Shown here one piece after another: positions 46,273 to 57,228 of a DNA stretch of 64,000 nt (position 1 is the first letter of the stretch; every line of letters begins with the position of its first letter). The notes beneath the pieces are model-generated. The model was not told the origin of the DNA and did no database searches. It saw only the letters and a list, made by a program, of their open reading frames with translations. The stretch covers positions 2,108,001 to 2,172,000 of the forward strand of contig PZJY01000011.1 of the NCBI GenBank assembly GCA_031472005.1, in the 5' to 3' direction. Both the position numbers and the translations under genes were made by a program. The stretch is from Tetracladium setigerum. Its lineage: Eukaryota > Ascomycota > Leotiomycetes > Helotiales.

Positions 46273-47431
46273 TGTGTTTGGAGTGATGAGATAAAGTCGA
46301 ACTGCTTTGTTTACTGAAGGCGACTGGGTTTTATCCGAGACTAGCTCAAGGCGGTATGCAGTAGAGAGAAGAAAGTGGATGAGGCAAGGTGGATATGCTG
46401 ATGATGATGATGTTGTTGTTTGTCGTCCAAAAGAGTGAACATCTCCGGGACTTTGGGGAGAACTTATACATCTATTCTTCCATCACTCCATCTCTCCAAC
46501 ATCCGTTCTTCGTTCTTCATTGACACAAGCTTCAATACTCTAAACCTCAAGAGACGCGACTCCAAACAGCATCTACAGGGCTGGACCGTACCACAAAGTA
46601 CCATTACACATCCCTCAAAGACTTATGATTGGAGAGAATACAGGCACATCATCTGAAAAAGCCTCACGGGTCTTCAATCTCTTGCATGTTTTGCTGCTTG
46701 TTTCGACACGCTCTGACCCCATTTGCGCTGCCATCCATCGTACTTCGTTTAACCTTACGAGCCGCCAGATTGAACGCGAAAAATGGAGACAATTTGAGAA
46801 CCCAATTGGGGAGCTGCGAGTACGAACAAAATGGCAATCAAAATAGCAACGAGAGATTGGATTAAGCTTTTTTGTAAGACGTAAGGCGCTTGCGTTAGTC
46901 CCTGAGACCAGATATCCGGTGACAAATTGACACCAGGAGTTTTTTTTGCTTCCGATAATCCAACATTGGGTGGGACTCATAGATCCGGACTCCGGAGGAA
47001 TGCTTGCGTGGGTCGCTGGCTTGAAATATCAGAAGACTCGAAATAGATGATGTTTCTCGTGGGGTTGAGACGTCGACGTAAGCCTCATTCAAAGTCGCTG
47101 CACTCTCAAGTCGGTATCTTCCACAACAACTTACTGCAATGCAACGAGATGCGAGAAGGGGATGAAATCTCTTCTCCCTAAACGAGTTCTCGCGACTGAA
47201 ACAGAGGTCAGAAATTAAGATAGAAGAGCAGAATGCTGAGTCGTGTAAGAGTCTAAACTTTAGAATTAGAAACGCTAAACTTTTGAGCATCAGAGGACGA
47301 TGAAGTGCACTGCACTGCACGGCTGAGCGAACAAGAGAAGTTATATTTTGACATCTCTATCATACACACCATTACACCCACCCCATCCAATAACGCCAGA
47401 AAAGTCTATATGATTTCATCTATGCCCAAAT
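46273..47431. other. Intergenic
   Basis: This is upstream of paralogue B and downstream of the transporter gene. Open frames at 46615-46980 and 46895-47320 lack support. I see nothing else in it. Confidence 0.45.
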
Positions 47432-49167
47432 CTAACCTACAGGAAGATTGATACCCAAGCCATTCGCCTGCAGCTCGCGCGGTCGCCAGGTATCTTCCTG
47501 TTTGGTACCTGCCTGCAACCATGCAGCATTACTCTGCCCTCTCGTTCGACCTCTACCTCCTGGTGGCTCATCCGACTTCTTATCATCTGAGCCAGGATTC
47601 AAGGCATATCCATTTGTGTATCCTCTCGAAGGGCTCGCAGAATATGGAGCTGGAGAAGAGCGGTTGGCTCCGTTAGGAACGTTGGAGAGTGGAAGAATGG
47701 ATTCTTCCTTGATATCCATCATTTTTGCTTTTCTTTCCGCCTTACTTTCGCTTGTTCGATCGTACAAGTACAGACCAAAGAAAGTGAGTGCTATTCCAAG
47801 ACCTTGAATTTTGGTTGTAGGATTGCGGAAGTAGAGGATTGCCAATACAACCACAAAAACACGTTTGATGAGGGAAGCGACAGAATAGGTGACCGGGGAG
47901 ACCATTGAGAGGAGGACGAATGCGATGATATTTTGTCCGAAATGGAAGGTGCCATTGAATACAAATTCTAATGCAAGTCGGCCATGATCAAATGATTGGG
48001 GGTGAACTTCGAGGTCTAGTACACCGTCGTGATAGAAATCTCGGAGAATTTCGACTCCCTCGGACCAGAACCAGATGGGAACTGTGAGGAGAAAAGCCAA
48101 ACCGGAGGAATAGCACAAGAGGTTTAGTTTGTCTAGTTGTCGAGTTGTCGCAAGTCCTGAAGCTTCAGCTACAGCGGCTTCGTTGAAGAGCCGCTTGGAA
48201 AATATGTTTTGTGTTACAAAGATGATGGCTGCCAAGAAAGCGTACAGAATCCCTAAGAAGTTCCCCTTGAATTCGGCGGAACAGGCCAGCATCACTCCCA
48301 ATGTGAGAGGAATAAGGGAGAAATATGTTGCAGCGGGATAGCGAATGTTGAAGAAGATTCGATAAGCGAAAACGGTGAATAGGGGAGATAGGCCTTTTAT
48401 AGTGTGGACCAGGGAGACTGGTATCTGCGATGTAGCGGTTGAGGAAAGGAGGTGACCACCGATTTGGAAAGCAGCTAGAGGCATGGTGGTAATAATAACC
48501 TCTCTTGTGGGATATCGGATGCCTTGTCGTAATGAGGGGATGTTTGTCTTGAGTGTGGGGAAGATGGTGGACAGCCAGGAGAAGAAGATGCAGAAACCCG
48601 ACACGAATGCGAATTGGATAAGAGTGAGCGTTGCAGGCTTGCGGAAGGCATTGAGGATGGACTTCGAGGATGTATTGGTGAGGGCACTTGAGAAATACCA
48701 GATGATACAGAGGATCTGTGGGGTTTCAGTAACAAGCCCATACTTAAAGATGCGATTTGGAAAGAGGGAGAACTAACGACCAACTTGGGGGAGACGGGCG
48801 CCTTCAAGGCATCGCCAATCTCATGGGCATTCTGCGAAAGGCTTCCTCTCCTGCCTCTGATTGTCCTGAACGCATCTCCCAAGCTCTTTTGTCTGCCATG
48901 CGACCGCCCCCCTGTGCTGGCCTGCCCATTCCACGCCGAAGCTCGTATTGCGCTGTTGTCTCGTTGAGGATACCATCTGTCCTGGGGCGACAGCCCATTC
49001 TGGTTGTTCATGCGGAGAGGACTCGAGGTGTATAAAGGCGATCCATCTTGGGCGTCAACATGGTCGGGAAATGGCTCCATCGACGTTCGCAGATGCGTGT
49101 TGGAATCCATAGGGAATTTGGAGATGGGGACCCGTGTCATCGAGGAAGCGCGGGTTGCGTGAGGCAT
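47432..49167 (-). CDS. sly41: SLY41-like triose-phosphate/nucleotide-sugar family transporter
   Basis: A 557-residue multi-span protein of the drug/metabolite (TPT) family, close to yeast Sly41, an ER-Golgi protein that suppresses loss of Ypt1. There are two exons (48778-49167 and 47432-48715, phase 0). The first encodes a Ser/Arg-rich cytosolic N-tail (SHGRQKSLGDAFRTIRGRRG) and ends SPKLV. The second begins ILCIIWYFSSALTNTSSKSI, a typical first TPT span, and runs through LLSSTATSQIPVSLVHTIKG, LTLGVMLACSAEFKGNFLGI, TQNIFSKRLFNE, VSPVTYSVASLIKRVFVVVL and GLGIALTFFGLYLYDRTSES. The K/R pair in IKR and the SLVHTIKGLSPLF motif are family marks. The long hydrophilic C-tail ends INLPVG. ATG at 49167 was chosen; a later ATG at 49149 is possible. 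Substrate unknown. No frame break was seen. Confidence 0.9.
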
Positions 49168-49594
49168 TGAAACGGAATTCACACAGGGGAGGACTGCGTA
49201 GTAGTAGTGGCGATCATTGCAGCACAGACTTGAAAGAGAAGAAAGGAGGTTGTGTTTCGTTCCAAGTAGTATATATCCTCGTTCTCTTCCTCTTCTCAGA
49301 GTCAGTGGTTGTTGTGGTTGGCATCCTGCCAGTCATCATGAAGGGGGTTGTTCCCTCGTGAAATTTCACGGTATTTGCCGGCGCTAGTGAAATTGACTCT
49401 GATGAGTCGCGACTTTTGAACTTCAACATCAGCCTTGCACCCACCCACCCCCAACCCATCCCCCAACCATCAACACCAATACAACTGCACGCGCGCAGTA
49501 TCCTGGGTAAGAACTCTACCTACTGGGTCATTGAGTTCTGTTCATTAACGCGACATTGCTAAAGGCTCTGGGCTCGGCCCTGCCAGTCGTCAAG
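49168..49594. promoter_or_regulatory. Divergent promoter, SLY41-like / SF3B2
   Basis: This 430-bp interval is shared by two divergent genes. An imperfect inverted repeat (GGTTGTTCCCTCGTGAAATTTCACGG) at about 49347-49371 contains the palindrome GTGAAATTTCAC. I see nothing else. Confidence 0.4.
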
Positions 49595-51373
49595 ATGGCG
49601 CCCAAAATGTCGAAGCAGCAGATGCGGAGGTTGAAGAAGAAAGAGCAGAAAAAGGCACAGGTATGTGATACTTGCTTTATGTATGTTTGCGCATGTGTGC
49701 TAATCAATGTAAAGGTCGATTCTACTCCAGAACCAGAGACCAAGGAGCTCGAGCCAAAAGACGAAGCTGAGAAGATATCACTGTCTACCACAGTTATCAA
49801 TGAGCCTGAAGCCGAGGAGACTTTGGAAGTCAGCGAAGATGACCCTAATTATGCCATGTTTAAGGATATCCTCGACAAGTTCAAGGCCAGGGAGGAGGAA
49901 GATGCAGATGGTCGGGAGTCGAAGCCTGGCGAGAAGGGCGAGGTTTATCTCGACGACGACAATGATATTCCTGATGAAGACGACGAAGCGAACAAGGAAC
50001 CCAAACTATCAAAGAAAAAGAAGAAGGAGAGAGATAAGCTGTCCGTAGCAGAGTTGAAGGCGCTGGTGAAGAAACCGGAATTGGTCGATTGGACGGATAC
50101 ATCTGCCTCGGACCCTCGCCTTTTGGTCCACATCAAGTCATACCGTAATGTCGTCCCAGTACCAAGCCATTGGTCCCTGAAGCGCGAATACCTCTCTTCC
50201 AAGCGTGGTGTGGAGAAGGCCGCGTTCTCTCTTCCAAAGTTTATTCAGGAAACCGGTATTGCTGAGATGCGAGATGCTGTGTTGGACAAACAGGACGGGG
50301 CATCGTTGAAGCAGAAGCAGCGAGAGAGAGTACAGCCAAAGATGGGAAAGTTGGATATCGATTATCAAAAGCTCTACGAAGCATTCTTCAGGCATCAAAC
50401 CAAGCCAGAGCTTACACGGTATGGCGAGGTATACTATGAAGGAAAAGAATACGAGACGAACCTCAGACATCTACGTCCGGGTGAGTTGAGCGAAGAATTG
50501 AAGGAGGCTTTGAGTATCCCACCTGGGGCTCCTCCACCATGGCTCATCAATCAGCAAAGATTCGGCCCACCACCCTCATACCCATCTCTCAAGATTCCTG
50601 GTCTCAACGCACCTCCACCTCCTGGCGGCGCATGGGGTTTCCATCCTGGAGGATATGGCAAGCCTCCTGTGGACGAATTCAATCGACCTCTCTACGGTGG
50701 TGATATTTTTGGTGTTCTTCAACCACAAGTTAACAACCAGGCGGGTGAGCCTGTTGAGCGAACACTCTGGGGAGAATTGCAAGCACCCGAGGACGAGTCT
50801 GAAGAAGAGGAAGAAAGCGACGATGAGGAAGAGGAAGAGGAGGATCTCGCGGCTGGTCTCGAAACACCAAGTGGCTTGGAAACGCCAGGCGGACTTGCTT
50901 CGGCGGTTCCATCCGAATATCCAGGTGACGCCAGCGTAGGTGGCGAATTTGATCTTCGCAAACAGCGCCGTGGTACCGACACTGAAGAGTCCTCTCACCC
51001 GCGATCAGCATACACCGTTGTTCCAGAGCGCCAAATCCGTGCCGAAGGTTTCTTTGGTGGTGAGCGCGCATATGATATTCGAAATGCCCAGCACGCACAC
51101 CTGCCAGTATTGGGCCAAGATGATGAGAGCAGGAAACGTAAGAAGCCAGGCGATGTTGAGGTAGCTCTAGATTTAGATAGTCTACAGACAGAGGACGGCA
51201 TCAGTAAGGAGGAAGTCAGGAAGAGATATGAGGCCCAGAAGAAAGCGGAGAAAGGCAACTGGGACTATGGCGAGGATTTATCTGATATGATTTCTTCTGA
51301 AGCCAGAAAGCGGCAGAAGAAGGATGAGGAAGGAAGGGACAAGAAGAAGCAAGAAAGGAGGTACCAATTTTAG
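49595..51373 (+). CDS. cus1: Splicing factor 3B subunit 2 (SAP145/Cus1)
   Basis: This is a U2 snRNP SF3b subunit needed for branch-site recognition. It is a 574-residue product if the 54-nt intron 49661-49714 is removed. That intron (donor GTATGT, branch GTGCTAATC, acceptor AAAG) has no stop and a multiple-of-three length, so it could be missed. The start MAPKMSKQQMRRLKKKEQKK is basic. The DUF382/SF3B2 core is clear: ELVDWTDTSASDPRLLVHIK, YRNVVPVPSHWSLKREYLSS, KRGVEKAAFSLPKFIQETGI and EMRDAVLDKQDGASLKQKQR. The PSP domain follows: LRHLRPGELSEELKEAL, PPPWLINQQRFGPPPSYP, LKIPGLNAPPPPGGAWGFHP and PLYGGDIFGV. The C-tail is acidic then lysine-rich (RKRYEAQKKAEKGNWDYGED). No frame break was seen. 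Confidence 0.97.
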   Translation: MAPKMSKQQMRRLKKKEQKKAQVCDTCFMYVCACVLINVKVDSTPEPETKELEPKDEAEKISLSTTVINEPEAEETLEVSEDDPNYAMFKDILDKFKAREEEDADGRESKPGEKGEVYLDDDNDIPDEDDEANKEPKLSKKKKKERDKLSVAELKALVKKPELVDWTDTSASDPRLLVHIKSYRNVVPVPSHWSLKREYLSSKRGVEKAAFSLPKFIQETGIAEMRDAVLDKQDGASLKQKQRERVQPKMGKLDIDYQKLYEAFFRHQTKPELTRYGEVYYEGKEYETNLRHLRPGELSEELKEALSIPPGAPPPWLINQQRFGPPPSYPSLKIPGLNAPPPPGGAWGFHPGGYGKPPVDEFNRPLYGGDIFGVLQPQVNNQAGEPVERTLWGELQAPEDESEEEEESDDEEEEEEDLAAGLETPSGLETPGGLASAVPSEYPGDASVGGEFDLRKQRRGTDTEESSHPRSAYTVVPERQIRAEGFFGGERAYDIRNAQHAHLPVLGQDDESRKRKKPGDVEVALDLDSLQTEDGISKEEVRKRYEAQKKAEKGNWDYGEDLSDMISSEARKRQKKDEEGRDKKKQERRYQF

Positions 51374-52180
51374 GATTACCGAGGGAAACAGATGGGAGAA
51401 TCATTGCATTCCAGAGGCGTATGGGGAGTATGCACAAATTCACGTTATGTATGGAATAATGTAACAATGTACCACTATATCAGCATCTAATGTGCATCGC
51501 TATCCATGTATAAACACACAAGTGAAGCCTGTGTTTCTGTGTCAACTCCCCCTTTATTCTTTGTTGAAAACGATATAGAGATTGTGTCTTTAAGTTGTGG
51601 GATCTACCTGCCCTTTGAGCTTACCTTCTATTGAAGTTCTTATTGCTGAATGCTGGTATTGATGGTAATGATGGTAAATAAAGCATGGAGTTTGTCTCAA
51701 CAGCCCAAAGAGGCTAGCGCGGGGTGCCATCCAGTTCGCGACTGGACTTGCCATCATCCTCACACCCCAAGATACCTTTATATACTGGAAATCATCCACA
51801 ATTTTTCCTTGACCACTTCCTTTTTTAACGCCCAACTGCTCGTCTCTTTTTTCTCTTTTATAGTCCCTTTGCCAATTATAACGTGGGGCGTCCTGGCTTT
51901 CATTGAGCGTTTATTTCACGTCCGGACTTTTTCAACTTTCGAAGGCAACAAAAGTTACGTTGCGACCAATTGAACTGGTCTGTCAGTCCAATCTTGATTT
52001 CAACAATATTCGGTCAACAGAGATCGCATCTAAAGATAACTTCACCTCTCTTCATGTCGAGAGATTCACCCTGAGCGATTCAAAAGACGCCTTTCTCTTT
52101 GTATCTCTTGACCTTTCGCAACCGCCTTTCTCCCTTTCTCTCCATACACAACGATCTGGTCACACTACTAAACCGCGACC
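51374..52180. promoter_or_regulatory. Intergenic and HDA1 promoter/5'UTR
   Basis: This holds the 3'UTR of SF3B2 and the CT-rich leader of HDA1. I see no gene. Confidence 0.45.
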
Positions 52181-54611
52181 ATGGATCATCTTTTCTCAAC
52201 GCCGGCACTCAATCATGACCTTGAATCTACCTTACATCGTGGAGACATGGATATCAATCAGAGCTCCATCGTTCAGAACGGCTTCATTAACCCCGAGGTT
52301 CTCCTTCCCCAAGAACAGCAGAACGGCCACGCTGCTGAACCTATGGATTCAGAACCAGCCCCATCTCAAGAAGAGTCGCAACCTTCAGAAGCTGATTCAG
52401 AAAAACCCCAGCCGAGACTGTTTCTCTCGACGGGCTGCTGCTACGATGACCGAATGAAATGTCACGCCAACGCAGACTTCTCGGCTAGCCCTGCTCATCC
52501 TGAAGACCCTCGACGTATCGAAGCTATCATGAAGGAATTCAAGGATGCTGGTTTGGTGTTCACAGGCACGGAAAAAGAACTGCAAACTATTCTCAGAGAC
52601 TTTCCAACGAAATGGATGAGTCGGATCGCAGCACGAAAAGCCACCAAGGCCGAAGTCTGTTTAGTCCATGGTCCAGCACACTTTGAATGGGTGCGCGAGA
52701 CAAGCATGATGTCTTCTTCACAGTTACGGGAGATGACTTTCGAATTTGACACGGGGCGCAAGTCACTTTATGTGGGAGGTCTTACCTATGAGGCTGCTCT
52801 TGTTTCAGCTGGTGGTGCGATCGAGACTTGCAAGAACGTCGTTGCTGGTCTTGTCAAAAATGCCATTGCCATTATTCGACCCCCAGGACATCACGCAGAG
52901 CCGAACGAATCTTTGGGTTTTTGCATCTTTAACAACGTTCCTATTGCTGCTAGAGTCTGCATGGCAGACTACCCAAATCTTTGTCGGAAGGTCCTGATTT
53001 TAGACTGGGATGTACACCATGGTAATGGAATTCAAACCATGTTCTACGATGACCCAAACGTACTCTACATCTCACTTCACGTCTATCAGGATGGTAGATT
53101 TTACCCAGGACAGCCAGACGAAGAGGGTCAACTCGATGGCGGGCTGGGAAATGTCGGAGTTGGACGTGGAGCCGGCAAGAATATCAATATTGGATGGCAC
53201 GATCAGGGAATGGGAGATGGCGAGTACATGGCCGCTTTCCAAAAGATCGTTATGCCCATCGCCCAGGAGTTTGATCCAGACCTTGTCATTGTCTCCGCGG
53301 GCTTTGACGCAGCTGCTGGGGATGAGCTCGGTGGCTGTTGGGTCTCGCCTGCTTGCTACTCTCACATGACCCACATGCTGATGTCTTTGGCGGATGGCAA
53401 AGTAGCAGTCTGTTTAGAAGGAGGTTACAATTTGAGAGCTATCTCTCGATCCGCTCTAGCTGTCGCGAAAACCTTGATGGGGGAGCCACCTCTTCGGTTT
53501 ACGATCCCCCTATCGACGCTCGTGCCGCTGAAACTCTAGAAAATGTCAGGAGAATTCATGCGCAGTACTGGGAGTGTATGAAGACTGGCGTCGTGCCATT
53601 TGCAGAAATCACGCACAGTGGCGGCCAGAGATTCGCCGATGTGCTTCGAACAGCTCAGCAGCATATCTTGGAGCGAGAGTACTCGATGATGCCCATGGCT
53701 ATTAAGAAGGATAAACTGGGTAGATACGACAATCAAATTCTCATGACGCCTGAAATCCACCAAGCAAAGAAGATCCTACTGATTATCCATGATCCGTAAG
53801 TCCCCTGTCAGACCCTTGTTGTCCTTGCTAATACTCCTCTAGTCCAGAAGTCGTTGCACAACCTGATCCCCTCGACAACAGTGTCAACTCTCATAACTCG
53901 TTTGTTAATGATGGAATCAATCCATACATTGACTGGGCTGTAAAGGCTGGCTTTGGAGTGATTGATATCAACTTCCCTCAACACGACGCCAAGGCCGGAC
54001 TTGACGATACTCGCACCCTTGAACTGGAAGAGCTCCAAGAGCAAACCAAGGAGCTCCTCTGCTACGTATGGGATAATTATCTAGAGATCAACACAGCTGC
54101 CCACGTGTCGATTCTAAGCGTTGGTGATTCCTACACTGGTGTCAAGCAACTCCTCTCCACTCGAAGTATGCCTTTTCACATCCCCTACCTTTCTCCTCCT
54201 CCATTCAATTCAGACCAACTGACAGAAACCCTAGATGCCCGCCCTAAGATAACCTCCATCCTCGTCTTCCTCAAAGGCAAACTCGTCTCCATCCGCTCCG
54301 AAACCGACCCGTCCCTCTCGAGCTGGTACAAGGAAAATAGCTTCATCTACGTCAACCCCGATCACGCCTGCTGGTCCGACGAAGACTCCCTCAAGAAAGT
54401 CCGCAAGCGCCGATTCGGGCACGTGGTGAGGAGTGATGTGAAGGGACTACGCAACATGTTGGTCACGTATAGAGATGCGGGATTGGAGTGGATGGAGGAG
54501 CAGGTGGTGAAGTGGGAGGAGGAGAATGCGAGTGAGGAAAGCAGCGAGGATGAGGGGTTTGCGGAGAAGCCTTTTGATCCAGTAGGAAAGGATATGGAGA
54601 TGGTGATGTGA
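52181..54611 (+). CDS. hda1: Class II histone deacetylase with Arb2 domain, one-base break
   Basis: This is a zinc-dependent lysine deacetylase of the Hda1/Clr3 group that removes histone acetyl groups for gene silencing. The start is MDHLFSTPALNHDLESTLHR. The catalytic domain begins LSTGCCYDDRMKCHANADFS and HPEDPRRIEAIMKEFKDAGL. RPPGHHAEPNESLGFCIFNN carries the His pair, LDWDVHHGNGIQ carries zinc ligands, and VSAGFDAAAGDELG the third ligand. LEGGYNLRAIS follows. The C-terminal half is the Arb2 domain (HQAKKILLIIHDPPEVVAQP, VIDINFPQHD, YKENSFIYVNPDHACW). The frame slips after TLMGEP at the G-run 53479-53483 or the CC at 53489-53490. One more base joins it to SSVYDPPIDARAAETLENVR. Introns: 53796-53842, and probably a stop-free 60-nt one at 54166-54225. 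The acidic tail ends GKDMEMVM. Confidence 0.95.
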
Positions 54612-55620
54612 GGCGGGGTGGAATGGATGGTACTAAGTATACAAGGAGAGAATTTGGAAGGGAAGAATGGTAAAGTACATAAGCAGAGACAAGCGACCGG
54701 GATCTGTAGTAGATTATCAGACTTGCTTATTTCTCCCATTTGTATGTATTTCAGAGGGAGGTTTGCTCCTCATAGGATCGATCACATTATTATTATTATT
54801 AAGAATGAAATCACACTACTCGAGCACTCGTCTTTCCACTACCTTGAATGCCAAGAGAAGACAAGCATCTCCTATCACGCCAAGACCTGCCCAACCTCCT
54901 TCCATTTTCGCCTCCTTCCCAAGTTCCAGCTCAAGAAAGCAAAGCGCCGTTACAGTATCCAACATTTATCCCCACCACCGCACTACTATTGTGCCACCGC
55001 CTCGACAGCAGACAGCCCAAACACCCATCCGCTCTAGCCGTTCACATCAATACGAGTGGTCGCAGTCATGTGAAGCCACTCTCATTGGGCTTAGACATGG
55101 CTTGGCTGCTTGGTATACTGGGGATATTTCCTTGGATTTCTCGAGGGAGAAAGGGACAATACCGAGTAGCATTCAAATGATATAACTTGATCACGAGACG
55201 TGTGTGCGAAAAGCCTGAGTGGGGCTATATATGAAGCACGTTGTTCGAAGGGTGTTTGAGAGAAGAAGGAAGAGGGAAGAGTGTTCACGACATCGATCAC
55301 GAATTATATCCATGAGCAGTACTGAACTGGGCTGTATTGGACTGTAGATATCGATCAACGATTTCTTACTGTAAACGTACGTCACAATCAATGGCCATTT
55401 GTCGTTGCAACTCCGCGGCTAGGACCATCTCAGTCTCACACTCATTCGGGATTCTTGAATATCGACGACTTCTTAGATCTTCTTAGCTCTCTCCTGAACC
55501 TACCTGATCTTCATCTCTTAAATTTCAGGAGTCTGGCACATACTCTCTCACACCACTCTCACTCACTCGCTCTCTTTCCCATCCCACCTCACACCACCAC
55601 CATCCAAAACACCTCAAAAA
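54612..55620. other. Intergenic between HDA1 and the PPAY protein
   Basis: This holds the 3' end of HDA1 and a promoter of the next gene. A TTA/TTATTATTATTA run lies at about 54788-54800. The 172-codon open frame at 54667-55185 has no domain and is not called. Confidence 0.4.
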
Positions 55621-56615
55621 ATGGCCTTAGGAGGCCGCAAGGGCAAACCAAGTACGGTCGCCATAGCTCTGGGCGCAACATTTGGAGCTATGGTATTGAT
55701 AGGATATATTTTATTTGTTCTGTTGACCAGGCATAGAGTGTCGCCGGGGAAAAGGAAGCGGCGAGGTTGGAGAGGGAGAGGGCTGAAATTGGGAGGAGAT
55801 ATGATAATACTGGGATGGTGATTGAGGAGGGAGTGGGGGGTGCTGGTGGTGGGAGGGAAGTCGGGGGACATAGTGCCGGTGCTGCTGATGGCGGTGCTGG
55901 TGGAGGTGCTAGAGGTGCTTCTGGAGGTGCTGCTGGAAGTGCTACTGGAGATGTTGCTGGAAGTGGTCCTGGAGGAAGTGAAGTCGGGGGACGTAGTGGT
56001 GAGATCAGTAGCGAGAGAGACAGGTCCAGGGAAGTAGCGATTGAAATCTGCCCATACGAGGAACATGCCAGAGCAGTCAACGTCAGCAGTTCAAGACGCA
56101 CCAGCTCAAATGAAAGAAGAGAGATACAACACCCACCTCCTCGTCAAGCAAGAAGCGGAATGACCTTCTGGGGCGTCGAACTCCCAGACTGGCGCCGCTC
56201 CCAAGAAAGAGATCGAGTAGAACGCTATCGCGCCGACGAAGAAGAAGCCTTAGAAGCAGATCGCATCATACGAAATCGCGAAGAAGAAGCAGCTGCCACA
56301 GTAGGTCGGGGGGTTCGTGGAATGGGGAGGGGCGTGAGAGCTGATAGGGAGAGGGTGTTGGAACGGCGAAGGGAGGAGGAGAGGGAGCGTGAACGTGTGC
56401 TTGCGAGGGAAAGGGAGAGGGAGAGAGAGGTGTTGAGGGAGGTTGCGACTAGGAATCGTGAGCAGATGCAGCCGGGGGTGGTTGAGGAGCAGGATATTGC
56501 AGAGCAGATGGATTTGCCGCCAGCTTATCATGTTGTTGCTGCTCAGGCTCCTGCACCGGAGTATGTTGCTGGTAATGGTCAGGCGAGCCAGGGGAATGGC
56601 GTGGGAAGGACTTAG
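55621..56615 (+). CDS. Single-span membrane protein with Gly/Ala repeats and PPAY motif, one-base break
   Basis: The start is MALGGRKGKPSTVAIALGAT, with a membrane span in VAIALGATFGAMVLIGYILF-VLLTRH. The frame slips in GGGGAAAA at 55746-55753. One more base joins SPG to KEAARLERERAEIGRRYDNT and the rest. A low-complexity Gly/Ala/Ser segment (GAADGGAGGGARGASGGAAG) follows, made by a GGTGCT/GGAGGT DNA repeat at about 55840-55985. Next come TFWGVELPDWRRSQERDRVE, a long charged Arg/Glu helix, and EQMDLPPAYHVVAAQ with a PPAY (WW-ligand) motif. It ends GNGVGRT. Short outside, long cytosolic tail with PY motif resembles paralogue A at 44014, but the span sequence differs, so I do not call it a relative. 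Function unknown; a ubiquitin-ligase adaptor role would be a guess. Confidence 0.7.
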
Positions 56616-57228
56616 AAGGTTTGGTGGGACATAGATTTTTATGATTTTTTATTTGGGAGTTGGGAGTTAGAATTAGATATTAGAGATATTGAAGAGGGTG
56701 GGGGAATTGTAATAACGAGATACCATGTAAGAATTCCTACTATAGATAAGGAGATAATGTAAGACTAATAACCTTTGAACGAGGATCTACCGTTGACAAT
56801 CGGAACAGAATACGATTCCCTATCTGCTTCCTCACTCCAATATCTTAGCAATATAACAACCATTCCAATCGTAGCCTCCCAACCAGAGGGTAAAAGAGCT
56901 CCCAAGTTTGCACGAGAGAAGCCGTCACGAGGACCAAAGCATTTTTCGGAAATGGCCGTGTCATAGGCTATGCTAAGTACTATGATGGCGTTTGAGGAAC
57001 CAATTTGCGTTCGACGAGGTAAACTTAGGAGGATGCTCTCTGGCAATGAACTTAAACATTGTAGTGAACATAATGCATGAGTAGATATACATATGTGTGT
57101 GTGTGTGTGTGTGTGTATCTATACACGCTACAAGACCCTCAAGGCGCATACCTGTTTTCGCCTGCATCTGTATAAGTCTCTCACGGCATTTGTACAATTT
57201 CCCAATATGCCTGAAACGTAATCCCTAC
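56616..57228. other. Convergent intergenic with (GT)n
   Basis: AT-rich 3' DNA. A GT dinucleotide run lies at about 57094-57116. I see no gene. Confidence 0.5.

Noticed and set aside
54667..55185. 172-codon open frame after HDA1
   Set aside because: It is low-complexity Ser/Pro-type sequence with no recognisable domain, in 3'UTR and promoter DNA.
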